From positions 1-64,000 of the forward strand of contig NZ_MBTG01000007.1 of assembly GCF_002027705.1 (NCBI RefSeq): 64,000 bases of DNA. The letters run 5' to 3'. The notes under the pieces are model-generated. The model was given only the letters and a program-made list of their open reading frames with translations. It searched no databases and had not been told where the DNA came from. Source of the DNA: Paenibacillus ferrarius (lineage in GTDB: Bacteria > Bacillota > Bacilli > Paenibacillales > NBRC-103111). Positions 6,966-16,886 of this stretch are shown in pieces (the first letter of the stretch is position 1; the number at the start of each line of letters is the position of its first letter). A program made the translations under genes and the position numbers.

Positions 6966-8504
6966 CTATTCCCACTCAATCGTAGCAGGCGGTTTGGACG
7001 TAATGTCGTACACAATACGGTTCACATTCTCAACTTCGTTCACGATACGAACCGAGATTTTCTCAAGCACATCCCACGGAATACGCGCCCAGTCGGCGGT
7101 CATTCCGTCGATGGAAGTTACCGCGCGGATACCTACGGTGTAGGAGTATGTTCTGGCATCGCCCATAACGCCAACGCTTTTCATGCCAGGAAGGGCTGTG
7201 AAGTACTGCCAGATCTCGCGATCCAAGCCGGCTTTGGCGATTTCATCGCGCAGGATGGCGTCGGATTCACGGACGATTTTCAGCTTGTCCTCGGTTACTT
7301 CACCAAGCACACGGATCGCTAGACCCGGACCTGGGAAAGGCTGTCTCCAGACGATTGCGGAAGGCAGACCGCACTCTTCGCCGACTTTACGCACTTCGTC
7401 TTTGAACAGAGTTTTGAGCGGCTCGATCAGCTTGAACTTCATATCTTTCGGCAGGCCGCCGACATTATGATGGGATTTGATCGTTTGAGCCGTAGCTGTA
7501 CCGCTCTCTACGATATCCGTGTAAAGCGTGCCTTGCGCCAAGAACGTGAAGTCATCGAATTGAGCGGACTCTTCTTCGAATACACGGATGAACTCCGTGC
7601 CGATGATTTTACGTTTTTGTTCTGGATCGTCCACACCGGCAAGCTTGCCGAGGAAACGGTCACGCGCATCTATTTTAACCACTTTCATATCGAATTTGCC
7701 GACAAATGTATCCATAACGCTCTCTGCTTCGCCTTGACGCAGCAAGCCATGATCAATGAACATACACGTCAGCTGTGCACCAATGGCTTTATGCAGCAAA
7801 ATAGCTACAACGGATGAGTCTACGCCGCCGCTGAGCGCACATAGCACTTTTTTGTCGCCAACTTCTTGGCGAAGCTCTTTGATCATATCTTCCACGAAAG
7901 AGGACATCGTCCAGTCGCCTTCGCAACCGCAAACGCCATAGATGAAGTTATGGATCATTTCGTTCCCTTGCAGGGAGTGACGAACTTCAGGGTGGAATTG
8001 AACCGCGTGAATGTTGCGCTCACGGTTGCTCATAGCCGCAATCGGCAGGGAATCCGTGCTCGCTTCGATCACGAAGCCATCCGGAAGAACAGAAACGTGG
8101 TCCCCGTGACTCATCCAGACCGTTTGCTTCGCATCCAAACCTTTGACCAGCGGGCTTTCGTTCGAAAAGGAAAGATCTGCCTTGCCATATTCACGCGTAT
8201 GCGCACGTTCTACTTTACCATTCAATTGGTGAGCAATCAGCTGCATGCCGTAGCAAATTCCCAGAATCGGAATCCCCAAATCGAAAATAGCTGAATCTAC
8301 AGCTGGAGCTCCTTCGCCATATACACTTGCCGGACCGCCTGAGAACACAATCCCCTTTGGCTGAAGCTCGCGGATTTTATCAACCGTGGTGTTGTGCGGA
8401 AGCAATTCGCTGTACACGCCCAAATCACGGATCCTTCTTGCAATCAGTTGGTTATATTGGCCTCCAAAATCTAAAACGACGATCATTTCACTCGGTTTAC
8501 TCAT
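6966..8504 (-). CDS. guaA: GMP synthase (glutamine-hydrolysing)
   Basis: Converts XMP to GMP with ATP and glutamine, the last step of guanine nucleotide synthesis. The N-terminal class I glutamine amidotransferase has Cys84 in GICYGMQL and the His-Glu pair in QFHPEV. The ATP-pyrophosphatase domain begins with the P-loop SGGVDSS, and the C-terminal dimerisation domain ends in the conserved [10 protein letters not shown]. The 512 residues are full length. Start ATG at 8504 with GGAGGA upstream. Its final codons exist as a second, mutated copy at 3133-3209, marking the gene as an integration target; the gene itself is intact. Confidence 0.98.
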   Translation of the reverse strand: MSKPSEMIVVLDFGGQYNQLIARRIRDLGVYSELLPHNTTVDKIRELQPKGIVFSGGPASVYGEGAPAVDSAIFDLGIPILGICYGMQLIAHQLNGKVERAHTREYGKADLSFSNESPLVKGLDAKQTVWMSHGDHVSVLPDGFVIEASTDSLPIAAMSNRERNIHAVQFHPEVRHSLQGNEMIHNFIYGVCGCEGDWTMSSFVEDMIKELRQEVGDKKVLCALSGGVDSSVVAILLHKAIGAQLTCMFIDHGLLRQGEAESVMDTFVGKFDMKVVKIDARDRFLGKLAGVDDPEQKRKIIGTEFIRVFEEESAQFDDFTFLAQGTLYTDIVESGTATAQTIKSHHNVGGLPKDMKFKLIEPLKTLFKDEVRKVGEECGLPSAIVWRQPFPGPGLAIRVLGEVTEDKLKIVRESDAILRDEIAKAGLDREIWQYFTALPGMKSVGVMGDARTYSYTVGIRAVTSIDGMTADWARIPWDVLEKISVRIVNEVENVNRIVYDITSKPPATIEWE

Positions 8505-8545
8505 TATCCGTTCCTCCTATTTTCATAGCGATTGAAGCATTTGGG

Positions 8546-8602
8546 GGTCCCCGAAAAGTAATCGGAATTGACTACAAAGCCTATCTTCACTTCTTGGGGA
8601 CC
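8546..8602 (-). other. Long inverted repeat in the guaA leader
   Basis: GGTCCCC and GGGGACC (7-bp perfect arms) enclose about 43 nt upstream of the guaA ribosome site, within the 165-nt gap to the transglutaminase gene. It could be a leader RNA structure or a protein site. It does not match the purine riboswitch consensus. Confidence 0.4.
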
Positions 8603-8669
8603 GCTTGTCTACTAAGCGCTATTTATAGGTACTAATTTTAAACATTAGGTACCTAGGATGTAAAGGGGT

Positions 8670-11051
8670 TTAATGTGTCTTTTGAATGGCTTTCCAAATT
8701 GCCAAGATTTCCCGCTTCGAATAAGGGAGTGAATGGGCCGTGTCATAACGGACACTTTCATAGATCAAAGCAAATTCCAGCAGTGCTTTCTGTTGAGTTT
8801 GATGCGGAATTTTCAGAGCTTTCACATACTCACGAACGGTTTGATCCTTGGATTTTAAGCCGTATTTGCGAAATAACTGCATCCACAAACGATCCATATA
8901 GGGAATTAGTGGATGAGCGTTGTTCGGTCCGTATTTGTAAAATGGCGGCTGAAGCCGACCTTTGTAAAGGAACCCTTTGCGTCTGAGGAAGAGCAGAATA
9001 CCAGCAAGCAGGAGCCCGCCTCCAATCATCACATTGAAAACTTGACGATAACGAAACGCAAAATCAACGAGTGCATCCTTGGCTGCTTGAAGCCATTCTT
9101 TTGGATTGGCTGTAAATCTATCCGACTTCGGTATGGTTGCCAAGGAAGCTGTCATCTCAGCCTGCGCCATAGCAGCCGTCGTCAACGTCAACTGAGCATG
9201 GTCAGAGGACAGGCCTGAGAATCCCGGTGTTGGCTCAAAAGGCACCCACCCTGCGTTAGGGAAGTAAACTTCCACCCACGAATGGGCATCTTGATTGCGC
9301 ACTATGACCTCCTGAAGCTGATCCCCATCGTTCGCTGCTTGCAGGGAACCTGGTGCGAACCCTTTGACCCAGCGGGCTGGAATGCCAATAGAACGGAGCA
9401 TGACGACCATTGAGGTTGAGAAGTGGTCACAATATCCAGTTTGATCTACGAACAGAAAATGACTAACGAAATCCTCATTGCGGCTGGGATGGGTTGGCTT
9501 CTCCAAGCTGTATGGATAGGTTCGGCTTAAATACTGCTCTATAGCTACGGCTTTCAGATAAGGCGTGGAGCTATTCGCTGTCACTTGCTCGGCCAAGCTG
9601 CGAACGGACCGCGGCAGGCTTGTCGGCAGTTGAAGATAATCCCCCACGATATCAGCAGGATAACGATTGGACTCGGCATTCAGCAAAGAGGAATCCGACT
9701 GTGAAGACTGGACGGTGACTTTGTAATACGATAACGGGTCCATCACTTCCGGCAGCGTTACTTTGCCGCTGAACGAGGAGGCCAGTAAGAAATCTGACGA
9801 CAACGGCTTTCCTTTTTCGGTTAACAGCATATCTACCTGCTGTAAGTTTCCGCCTAGAAATAATTGTTTATTCGTCGAATTGCTGTTCCACAATATTTCC
9901 TGTGTAATGATTCGGCCTGACCCTGTCTGATGACCCGCGGAAAATGGCTCCAGCGCTTGATTGGTTTGTATCCAGCCCTTTCCATTATAGAAATTTTTGG
10001 ATTCTCCGCGCCAATAAGTTAATTCCGAGGTCTTAGCCGTGAATACCGGCGTTGTGTCCACTTGGAGTGGACCACCCAGGGCAGAATCATTCTGGCCGTA
10101 GCCGGATTTGGCAGCAGCACTGCCAACTTCCAAATCTCCGTTGTAAAGCTCAAACATGCGATCATATAAATAGCCCCAACTCACTGGCTTCATCAAATGC
10201 GCAGGTTCTGCCTGCTTGGCCGATAACCAGCCCACTCCAGCCAGTGCCCCAACAATAACCATACTCACGGCAATCCATTGAAACTGATAGCTAGGACGCA
10301 CTGAAGAAAAGCCGTAGGTTTGTTCGATCCGCGAGAGATTGAGTAAAGCCATAAGCAGCAGTCCATATCCTATTGCACGCATGATGCCAGGCACCGTATC
10401 TGCGCCTAAAACGAGCTGCAAGAAAACCAGATAGATCAGTGTAGCCCCAACAAACCAGAGGCTGTGCTGTCTTTGCAGCATCAAAGCTTGTACCACCGAG
10501 ATGAGAAGTGACCAGCCCATAAGAAATAATAACGTACGCAGTTGACCGCTAATTAATTCAAAATGAGCGCCAACAAGGTACCCGATATCTTGGGCAATCA
10601 CTCTTACTAAATCAATACACCATACGCCTGTCAGAAATCCCTCCCTATCGAACATAAATCCGATGAAAAGCAGGATAACGACGATTTTGGCAGTCCAGCC
10701 CCAAGCCAAAGGAACTTTGCAGCAATCTATGAGGATGCAGATCGCAAAAACCACAAGGATCGGTCCGATTTCTATAGAAGCATCCGCCATCCACGCCAAA
10801 GGGCGCAGCCATTCTGAGATGAGGAGAAAGAGCAGCAGGGAGATCAGGCTGTCTCGGACGAAACTGGTAGGGGTAGTAAGCGCTGATGACGTGCTTGGGA
10901 TAGAGCCCGCTCGGAAGATTGGACGTGATGGGATGGATAGGTTTGAGATTTCGGGCTCTGTGGTAGAAGGCGTACTGGAACTTGATGCGCGAGAACCTTG
11001 ATGGGTAGAGCGGGAAAGCGCGCCTGCGCGGCGTGGTTCAAGCGGTTGCAT
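8670..11051 (-). CDS. Membrane-anchored transglutaminase-like protease (TgpA type)
   Basis: About 793 residues. The N-terminal half has roughly seven or eight membrane segments (DUF3488-like). A large extracellular transglutaminase-like domain follows, with Cys in TGYCDHFSTSMV, His in DAHSWVEVYF and Asp/Pro in PFEPTPGF, then one more membrane segment near residue 690 and a cytoplasmic tail. The start is ATG 11051, with AAGGAGG 8 nt upstream; the GTG at 11060 overlaps that site. It overlaps the DUF58 gene by 14 nt, completing the usual MoxR-DUF58-transglutaminase operon. The family is envelope-associated; its substrate here is unknown. A Ser/Thr/Pro-rich stretch of about 35 residues precedes the first membrane helix. 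Confidence 0.9.
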   Translation of the reverse strand: MQPLEPRRAGALSRSTHQGSRASSSSTPSTTEPEISNLSIPSRPIFRAGSIPSTSSALTTPTSFVRDSLISLLLFLLISEWLRPLAWMADASIEIGPILVVFAICILIDCCKVPLAWGWTAKIVVILLFIGFMFDREGFLTGVWCIDLVRVIAQDIGYLVGAHFELISGQLRTLLFLMGWSLLISVVQALMLQRQHSLWFVGATLIYLVFLQLVLGADTVPGIMRAIGYGLLLMALLNLSRIEQTYGFSSVRPSYQFQWIAVSMVIVGALAGVGWLSAKQAEPAHLMKPVSWGYLYDRMFELYNGDLEVGSAAAKSGYGQNDSALGGPLQVDTTPVFTAKTSELTYWRGESKNFYNGKGWIQTNQALEPFSAGHQTGSGRIITQEILWNSNSTNKQLFLGGNLQQVDMLLTEKGKPLSSDFLLASSFSGKVTLPEVMDPLSYYKVTVQSSQSDSSLLNAESNRYPADIVGDYLQLPTSLPRSVRSLAEQVTANSSTPYLKAVAIEQYLSRTYPYSLEKPTHPSRNEDFVSHFLFVDQTGYCDHFSTSMVVMLRSIGIPARWVKGFAPGSLQAANDGDQLQEVIVRNQDAHSWVEVYFPNAGWVPFEPTPGFSGLSSDHAQLTLTTAAMAQAEMTASLATIPKSDRFTANPKEWLQAAKDALVDFAFRYRQVFNVMIGGGLLLAGILLFLRRKGFLYKGRLQPPFYKYGPNNAHPLIPYMDRLWMQLFRKYGLKSKDQTVREYVKALKIPHQTQQKALLEFALIYESVRYDTAHSLPYSKREILAIWKAIQKTH

Positions 11052-12252
11052 CCGCAACACCTCCTTGCTTCGGCCACTGGCTCAGCGGATGCGGCACTTC
11101 CGTGAAGCTGCAGCCTGCGGCCTGCAGCTGGGAAGCCCCCTCTCGCTCGGCGACCGAGAGCGAGGGCCGCGCGTGCACGTAGATCACGTGCACGGAGCGG
11201 CGTCTGGTGCCGCTATCTGCGATCGCGCGCACCAGCGCCAAATCCAGCGTCGATGTGATGCACAGCATCGACGTATCCGGCGGCAAGGCCGCCGCCTCCT
11301 TCCTGACGAGGTCAGGGAAGGATAGGGCGGGCTTGCCGCCCACGCTCGCGAGTACTTCGTACACGAGCGGCAAATCCGGGTGAATCGTCGGCGCGATTCG
11401 CCTGCTGTTCGAGCTGCTGGCGAAGCCGCAGCTCTCGCGCCTGCCCGCAGCGGCTTCGAAGAAGCCAGCCGCGAGGGCCACGCCCTTCTCCAGCAGCGGC
11501 TGTGCCGCTCCGGCTGGAGTCGCCGCAGGCGTTGCATCGAGCAGCAGCATCCGCTTCGCGGAGGCGGCCTGCTCGGGGTCCTTGGTCATCAGCCGGCTGA
11601 GCCGGGCTGTGGATTTCCAGTGAATGCGGTGATAGGGATCACCGCTGACGTACTCACGGACGCCGCTGACCAGCGGCGTTTCGGACTTGGGCCCACGGAC
11701 GGTAGGCACATCGCCGTCCTCTGCCTGGAAAGTCATGCCGGATCGATCCAAAGCATCCGGCCGCGGATAAACGATACACCGTTCAATGTCATCGCGATGT
11801 ATTTTTCGAATAGCAAAGCCGAACAGGTCTCCGGTCACCGCTTCGAACCCTGTGAACCGATAAACGCCGCGCATCAATCCCGTGATTTTGTAATGAAGCA
11901 ATAAGGACGAACGAAACCAAGGAAACAGCAGCTTGCTATAGCTTAATTTCACACCGCTTCCTTCATGCACCCAATTCTCCCTGATGACGATCCACGGCAA
12001 AGGTATCCGTGTCAGATGATCAATCCCAAGTCGAATCGTCACCTCTTCCCCTGAGAGGAACACTTCCCCTGAAAGCTGCCGGTTAACAGATAATCCTTTT
12101 AGTGCAAAAACATAAAATAATCCGGCCTGAAGCCAAATGAGCAGCAAACAAATCCCCAGATACCATGCAGCGAATCCACCCTGCCAATAGGCCAAACAGA
12201 CAGCTAGCACGCACCCTGCACAAAGCAGCAATGATTTACCCCAGCTTTTCAT
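11038..12252 (-). CDS. DUF58-domain protein of the MoxR operon
   Basis: About 404 residues. Two N-terminal membrane segments precede a beta-rich domain and the DUF58 core, seen as GVREYVSGDPYHRIHWKSTA, which resembles a von Willebrand A-like fold. The start ATG 12252 (MKSWGK) is chosen because AGGGGGC lies 7 nt upstream and the moxR stop is 10 nt before it; a longer reading would overlap moxR. DUF58 proteins act with MoxR AAA ATPases, probably as the client or scaffold. The last 170 codons (11065-11560) are much more GC-rich than the rest, with many GCC and CGC codons. Function inferred from operon context. Confidence 0.88.
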   Translation of the reverse strand: MKSWGKSLLLCAGCVLAVCLAYWQGGFAAWYLGICLLLIWLQAGLFYVFALKGLSVNRQLSGEVFLSGEEVTIRLGIDHLTRIPLPWIVIRENWVHEGSGVKLSYSKLLFPWFRSSLLLHYKITGLMRGVYRFTGFEAVTGDLFGFAIRKIHRDDIERCIVYPRPDALDRSGMTFQAEDGDVPTVRGPKSETPLVSGVREYVSGDPYHRIHWKSTARLSRLMTKDPEQAASAKRMLLLDATPAATPAGAAQPLLEKGVALAAGFFEAAAGRRESCGFASSSNSRRIAPTIHPDLPLVYEVLASVGGKPALSFPDLVRKEAAALPPDTSMLCITSTLDLALVRAIADSGTRRRSVHVIYVHARPSLSVAEREGASQLQAAGCSFTEVPHPLSQWPKQGGVADATA

Positions 12253-12262
12253 AGTCAGCCCC

Positions 12263-13240
12263 CTAATTCGCCGAAACATAGCGAAGAACAGGCGCCTGCA
12301 AAGAAGCAATCAAAGCCGTTAGTATCAATTCCGCTGACTTGCCAGTCATCCTCGCCTCTGAGGTCAAAATGAGCCGATGCGTCCATAGCGGAAGCACCAA
12401 ATTCTTAATATCATCAGGCACGACAAAACTTCTGCCCTTCATATACGCCGATGTTTGCGCGGCACGCATTAACGCATAGGAAGCCCGTGGACTTGCACCC
12501 AAATACAGATCAGAGTGATCCCTGGTTGCTACAGCAAGACGTACAATGAATTCTTTCAACGTGTTATCCACATGTACCAGAGCCGCTTCTTTCTGTAATT
12601 GGACAAACTCATCCTGCACGATGACTGGCTTCAAATGCTCCAATGGCTGCCGATCCTGAAGACGATCCAGCATGAGAATTTCTTGCTCCGGGGATGGATA
12701 CCCGAGTGACAGTCTCATCATAAACCGATCCATTTGAGCTTCCGGGAGTGCATAAGTGCCTTCGTAATCAACAGGATTTTGCGTAGCTAGCAGGACAAAA
12801 GGTTTGGGCAGCTCATAGCCGACTCCGTCGACGGTTACCCGCTTCTCCTCCATAGCCTCCAGGAAAGCCGACTGCGTCTTGGGCGAAGTTCTGTTGCATT
12901 CGTCCGCCAGTACGATCGGGGTCATTAAAGGTCCAGGGCGAAATTCAAAGTCCCCTGTTTTGGTATTGAACACAGATACTCCAGTCACATCGGAAGGCAA
13001 TAAATCAGGGGTACATTGAATTCTCTTAAACTCGCACCCGATCGTCCTCGCCAAAGCGCGTACAAGCATGGTTTTCCCCACACCAGGTACGTCCTCAAGC
13101 AAAAGATGACCACCGCTCAACATGGCGATGAAAGCATGTTCTATCGTTTCTCTCTTCCCAACGATCACTTTCTCTACGTTCATGATCATCCGTTCCACGA
13201 GAGGCTGTGGCTGATCGAATATTCGGGTTTCTGGCGGCAT
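12263..13240 (-). CDS. MoxR-family AAA+ ATPase
   Basis: A chaperone-like ATPase of 325 residues. Walker A is VPGVGKT at 51-57, followed by the conserved FKRIQCTPDLLPSDVTG. Walker B reads IVLADECNR, with Cys where Ile/Leu is usual. Sensor 1 is ATQNP and the arginine-containing segment is ALPEAQMDRF. It is the first gene of a three-gene operon with DUF58 and transglutaminase genes, 10 nt from the next start. MoxR proteins are thought to activate or assemble metal- or envelope-associated partners; the partner here is presumably DUF58. Start ATG 13240; an AGGAGG-like run is just upstream. Confidence 0.93.
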   Translation of the reverse strand: MPPETRIFDQPQPLVERMIMNVEKVIVGKRETIEHAFIAMLSGGHLLLEDVPGVGKTMLVRALARTIGCEFKRIQCTPDLLPSDVTGVSVFNTKTGDFEFRPGPLMTPIVLADECNRTSPKTQSAFLEAMEEKRVTVDGVGYELPKPFVLLATQNPVDYEGTYALPEAQMDRFMMRLSLGYPSPEQEILMLDRLQDRQPLEHLKPVIVQDEFVQLQKEAALVHVDNTLKEFIVRLAVATRDHSDLYLGASPRASYALMRAAQTSAYMKGRSFVVPDDIKNLVLPLWTHRLILTSEARMTGKSAELILTALIASLQAPVLRYVSAN

Positions 13241-13297
13241 AGACGAGAAGCCTCCTTTATAAGGGTATGCTTCTAGTTTTTCCAGCCGTCTACTCTT

Positions 13298-14743
13298 TTA
13301 GACATTACCCTCCCTAGTAAATAGAGCGTATTTTGAAAGAGTTTTATTTTCGTTGAACAAATAGAACTGTCGGAAGGTCATAGATACTTCTCTTCTGCTT
13401 GGTTCTATGATGGATTCCGTGATTTGCCCGCCTAATAAGTCGACTGTTTTGCGCAAAGGAACCATGATCTTCCCGTCCTGCAGTTCCATATCTGCTAGGA
13501 AGTAAGTGTTTACACATGTACCTAGGGTGTACAATCTTATACTTCTAGCTGACAAATCGTATTCCAAATCATAGACGCCATAATGGGCATTAGCTATTTT
13601 CGTGTCTGCTTGCCACTCCACTTGCCCGCCTATCTTCTCTATGAGAAAACGGAGCGGCAGTTCGATCCGATTCGAACGAAACTGGTACTCCGAAGGTTGC
13701 AGCGTGAAGGTGCCGCCTCCCACAATATGGACTTGCAGCGGTATCGCCGATCGCGCAGATAGAATTTGCGCCGATTCCTCGCGCGCCACTTTGGTCATCT
13801 GAATAAGCTGCTGCTCCGCTTCTTTCTGATCTTGATCCGCCTGCGGCAAATGCGCCGAAGCATATTGCTGTGTGGCTTTGAGCAACGATTGAAAGTGTGA
13901 CACGCTCATACTTCTTGACCATTTGGACTTCCCTAACGGAAATTGTCTAGGCTTGACTTGTGTTGTCAGGGGAGCGAAAGCGTACCCTAACTTCTTGTAA
14001 TAATCAATGACTTTCGGCAGAACCTCTACCGTCGACTCATGTCCGGTGCCGTCATGAAACAGGATCGTAATTTCATGCTCAAGCGGGGAGGCTTTCACCG
14101 TCTGCCAAATTTCATCAACGGGCACATGCGCTCTTTTGGAATCGCCGCTGTCTACGTTCCAGTCCACCATGGTGTAACCCGCTTGATCCATCAAGTAGTA
14201 ATAATACGCATCAAAGTTCGTATAGGTCCCCCCTGGAGCACGCACCAATTGCGGCCGCACGCCAGCAATATCGGCAAAAACGTCTTCGCTGTGCTGCACT
14301 TGTTCCCAGAAGGTTTGAAAATCGCCGTACAGCTCTTTATATACATGATTATAGGAATGATTGCCTAAGGAATGTCCCTCTTTTACAATTCTTTTGACCA
14401 TATCGGGCTGGGCCTGCGCCTGCTCGCCAAGTGCGAAAAATGTAGCCTTCACACCCTCTTTTTCTAAAATATCCAGCACTTTGCCGGTCAGCTTGCTAGG
14501 ACCATCATCAAATGTCAGATACACCGTAGGCTGCTCCGGCGTTTCATAACTTTTGGCAGCCAGCAACCGTTTGCCCGCCTTGAGCTTCTGGTAAAGGTCC
14601 TGCCCCTCAGGTGCGGAGTCGCCCTGATCTTCCGCCGCTTGCGCGGGAATTGTGGAGAGAAAGAGAGAAACTAATAATAGAGTTACCACAATCAGTTGAA
14701 TTCGTTTCTGCCAATGGGTTGCACGTTGAACCGGGAAGCGCAT
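13298..14743 (-). CDS. Secreted polysaccharide deacetylase with copper-amine-oxidase-like domain
   Basis: 481 residues. A signal peptide (basic start, hydrophobic 16-31, cleavage near AQA) leads into a NodB deacetylase domain: TFDDGPS at 77-83 gives the catalytic Asp and a metal Asp, HSYNH gives the metal His pair, and RAPGG and DWNVDSGD are further family motifs. The C-terminal third (from about residue 330) looks like a copper-amine-oxidase N-terminal-like domain, a wall-binding module common in Paenibacillaceae (LPLRFLIEKIGG, MVPLRKTVDLLGG). It probably de-N-acetylates peptidoglycan or a wall polymer. Start ATG 14743 with GGAGG 9 nt upstream. It is separate from the moxR operon by 57 nt. 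Confidence 0.9.
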   Translation of the reverse strand: MRFPVQRATHWQKRIQLIVVTLLLVSLFLSTIPAQAAEDQGDSAPEGQDLYQKLKAGKRLLAAKSYETPEQPTVYLTFDDGPSKLTGKVLDILEKEGVKATFFALGEQAQAQPDMVKRIVKEGHSLGNHSYNHVYKELYGDFQTFWEQVQHSEDVFADIAGVRPQLVRAPGGTYTNFDAYYYYLMDQAGYTMVDWNVDSGDSKRAHVPVDEIWQTVKASPLEHEITILFHDGTGHESTVEVLPKVIDYYKKLGYAFAPLTTQVKPRQFPLGKSKWSRSMSVSHFQSLLKATQQYASAHLPQADQDQKEAEQQLIQMTKVAREESAQILSARSAIPLQVHIVGGGTFTLQPSEYQFRSNRIELPLRFLIEKIGGQVEWQADTKIANAHYGVYDLEYDLSARSIRLYTLGTCVNTYFLADMELQDGKIMVPLRKTVDLLGGQITESIIEPSRREVSMTFRQFYLFNENKTLSKYALFTREGNV

Positions 14744-14918
14744 CCGATGATCCCTCCGCTTATTCTATCATTTTGCTTTGCTGATAGAGTATATGGGAGA
14801 AGGATCGAGAGTATGTCACTTACTTAGCTCCAAATGAAAAGGAATTCAAAAGCGTCCCGTAGAATGATCATGTCATAGAATACGCCGACATTTTTCGACA
14901 GGAAAGCAGGGGGTTCAC

Positions 14919-16436
14919 ATGAGTCTTTCGACAGATTTATTTAAACAAAACCAGAACAACGATTCACACATCTCGCTCAAAGATCAAGACATAATCCGCA
15001 GGAATTTCGTAGTCTTTCTCGCGATTACAGCAACTGCTTTATTGATGTACATGAGTGTTTTCGCCTTAGGCTCCGGGGGCACTATTGACAGGGATCTCAA
15101 ATTTACACTGATCTTCGAAACCGCGATTTGGGTTATTTACGGTTACTTGCATTTCAGCAAAAAGTTTATTCATTATTTATGTTATTTTGCTGTTATTGCC
15201 AGTGGGATCAGCACAACGGTTCAGCTGATTGGCAAAGCCGATATTTCCAATATATTCTCCATTTACTACATGATGATTATGGCGCTTATTTTCATGAAAA
15301 TGGTGCCTTGGTTAATTAGTGCCGCGTGGGGACTTTTCCTTGTTGGTTACCTGTTCATTGCCCAGAAGGATGCGCTTCTGGTAGATCCCAAAAGTGCTCC
15401 GACGTACATTATCTACTTCATTCTCATTAGCGTTTTGATGTTTGCCGCACTGAAAGTTTCCGGCTATATGAATAAAAGCATGTCTGAGGCGCGCGCTCAA
15501 GCGGAGCAATTCCTAGCCCTACAGCAGGAGCAGCGGCACAAAGCATTAAAGCAGGTCAGCATGGTCACGGAGCATCTGCAATCCATTACCAAATCAGGGG
15601 AAGAGGATGGCTCCTCCTTCGATGAGATGCACAATGCCTTCCAAGATATCGCAACAGGCGCAGGAGACCAAGTGGATTCGACCATTTCCATCAATGATTC
15701 AGTGAATCATATGAACGGCCTTATCAAAGAAATGTCCGACTCCATCCACACCCTATTAGGCAAAACGTCAGAAGCCGCCTCTCTATCTGATCAAGGAAGA
15801 GGCCGCATGGAGCTGCTCTCCGATACATTCGCTGTATTTAACAAGGATATCGAAGCTGTTTCTCAGGATACGGTATCTTTGATTGAACGATTGAACGAAA
15901 CGAGTCAGTTCAGTGATACGATTCAAGATATCGCAAACCAAACGAATCTTCTCTCGCTTAACGCCAGCATTGAGGCTGCAAGAGCAGGCGAGCACGGCAA
16001 AGGGTTCGCCGTCGTCGCCAACGAGATTCGGAAGCTAGCCGATATGACAGCTAAATCTGCTATTCGAATCTCGGAGCAATTGGAGGAGTTCACGTCATTG
16101 TCTACTCAGACTCGCTCCCGTATGGACCAAGTTGCTCTGCGCATGCAGCAAAGCAATGAAATTACCGGTCAAACGAAGCAAGCCTTCGAATCCATTACGG
16201 ATTCGGTTACCATGCTTAAAGAGCTTTCCACTAGCTACAGCGGTCTAATGGATCGCATCAGCGATTCATCGGTTACTATCAGCGACTCCACGAATAATCT
16301 GGCTGCTATCAGCCAAGAAGCTTCTGCGACGCTTGAAGAGTTGTCGGCAACGCTGCAATCCTTGCTCGTCAATAACCGCCAAAACTTGGATCGCATTAAA
16401 GAAGCTGAACAGGGGTTGCGGTTGGTTACAGAGTAA
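14919..16436 (+). CDS. Membrane-bound methyl-accepting chemotaxis-type signalling protein
   Basis: 505 residues. Six hydrophobic segments fill residues 30-185 with only short loops and no periplasmic sensor domain. A long coiled coil and the MCP signalling tip follow ([20 protein letters not shown]...[14 protein letters not shown] near 350-385). No HAMP domain is evident. Such proteins may sense membrane or internal signals and feed CheA/CheW. Start ATG 14919 with AGCAGGGGG upstream. It is alone on the plus strand and ends in a strong terminator. Confidence 0.88.
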   Translation: MSLSTDLFKQNQNNDSHISLKDQDIIRRNFVVFLAITATALLMYMSVFALGSGGTIDRDLKFTLIFETAIWVIYGYLHFSKKFIHYLCYFAVIASGISTTVQLIGKADISNIFSIYYMMIMALIFMKMVPWLISAAWGLFLVGYLFIAQKDALLVDPKSAPTYIIYFILISVLMFAALKVSGYMNKSMSEARAQAEQFLALQQEQRHKALKQVSMVTEHLQSITKSGEEDGSSFDEMHNAFQDIATGAGDQVDSTISINDSVNHMNGLIKEMSDSIHTLLGKTSEAASLSDQGRGRMELLSDTFAVFNKDIEAVSQDTVSLIERLNETSQFSDTIQDIANQTNLLSLNASIEAARAGEHGKGFAVVANEIRKLADMTAKSAIRISEQLEEFTSLSTQTRSRMDQVALRMQQSNEITGQTKQAFESITDSVTMLKELSTSYSGLMDRISDSSVTISDSTNNLAAISQEASATLEELSATLQSLLVNNRQNLDRIKEAEQGLRLVTE

Positions 16437-16457
16437 ATCCAGTTTTACCTAAGCACC

Positions 16458-16507
16458 AAAAGGAGCTGTCCCCTAAGTAGATAAACCTACTTGCGGGCAG
16501 CTCCTTT
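16458..16507 (+). terminator. Terminator of the MCP gene
   Basis: Arms AAAGGAGCTGTCCC and GGGCAGCTCCTTT enclose a smaller CTAAGTAG/CTACTT-type stem. The T-rich tract that follows is unusual (see the hexanucleotide repeat). Confidence 0.8.
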
Positions 16508-16530
16508 GCTTTTGCTTTTGCTTTTGCTTT
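16505..16530 (+). repeat. TTTTGC hexanucleotide microsatellite
   Basis: About four copies of TTTTGC directly follow the terminator stem, then T-rich sequence. On the reverse strand it would encode Lys-Ala repeats in a short ORF with no ribosome site, which is judged spurious. Confidence 0.8.
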
Positions 16531-16593
16531 TTCCTTTTCTTTTTCCTCATTGCCTTGATGCCGTCTTGCTCTAGCTTTGGCTGCTTTAATAAG

Positions 16594-16772
16594 CCTGCAA
16601 TTATGCATCCTTTTTACGCTCGGAACAGCCTCAAACATGAAATTCCTGCGTTTATACATGCTTTTGAGGCTTTTTCTGTCCGAGAGGCTGGAAAAGAAGA
16701 AAATGCCTGCACAATTGCAGGCATTTCCACTTTTTAACCGAACTCACCCGTGAATTCCTGCACTTTCGCAGT
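16594..16772 (-). repeat. Four-hairpin dispersed element, copy A (reverse orientation)
   Basis: Read on the reverse strand, four 16-nt imperfect palindromes of the CCTGC-N6-GCAGG type start at 16772, 16721, 16660 and 16609, giving spacings 51, 61 and 51. The second is CCTGCAATTGTGCAGG, with the flank AAAAAGTGGAAATG before it, shared with copy B at 43133-43312. The third has the degenerate left arm ATGTATAA, shared with the 55-56 kb copies. It lies between a terminator and bcp, outside genes. Confidence 0.85.
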
Positions 16773-16826
16773 TTTTTCGCAAGTTTTTTCGTAGGTTTCT
16801 TGCAGGTATCTCGCAGGTATCTCGCA
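16761..16826 (-). repeat. Degenerate 11-bp tandem repeat beside copy A
   Basis: On the reverse strand: GAGATACCTGC twice, then AAGAAACCTAC, GAAAAAACTTGC, GAAAAAACTGC and GAAAGTGCAGG. The last unit merges with the first hairpin of the dispersed element. No coding or known regulatory role is seen. Confidence 0.6.
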
Positions 16827-16886
16827 CTAAGAAAACCGAGCTGGAACCCCAATGATTCCACGTGGAGCTGTGCCGCTCGCTCCCTC

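Noticed and set aside
16426..16659. Lys-Ala-repeat ORF on the reverse strand
   Set aside because: Product of the TTTTGC run and terminator stem; no ribosome site.
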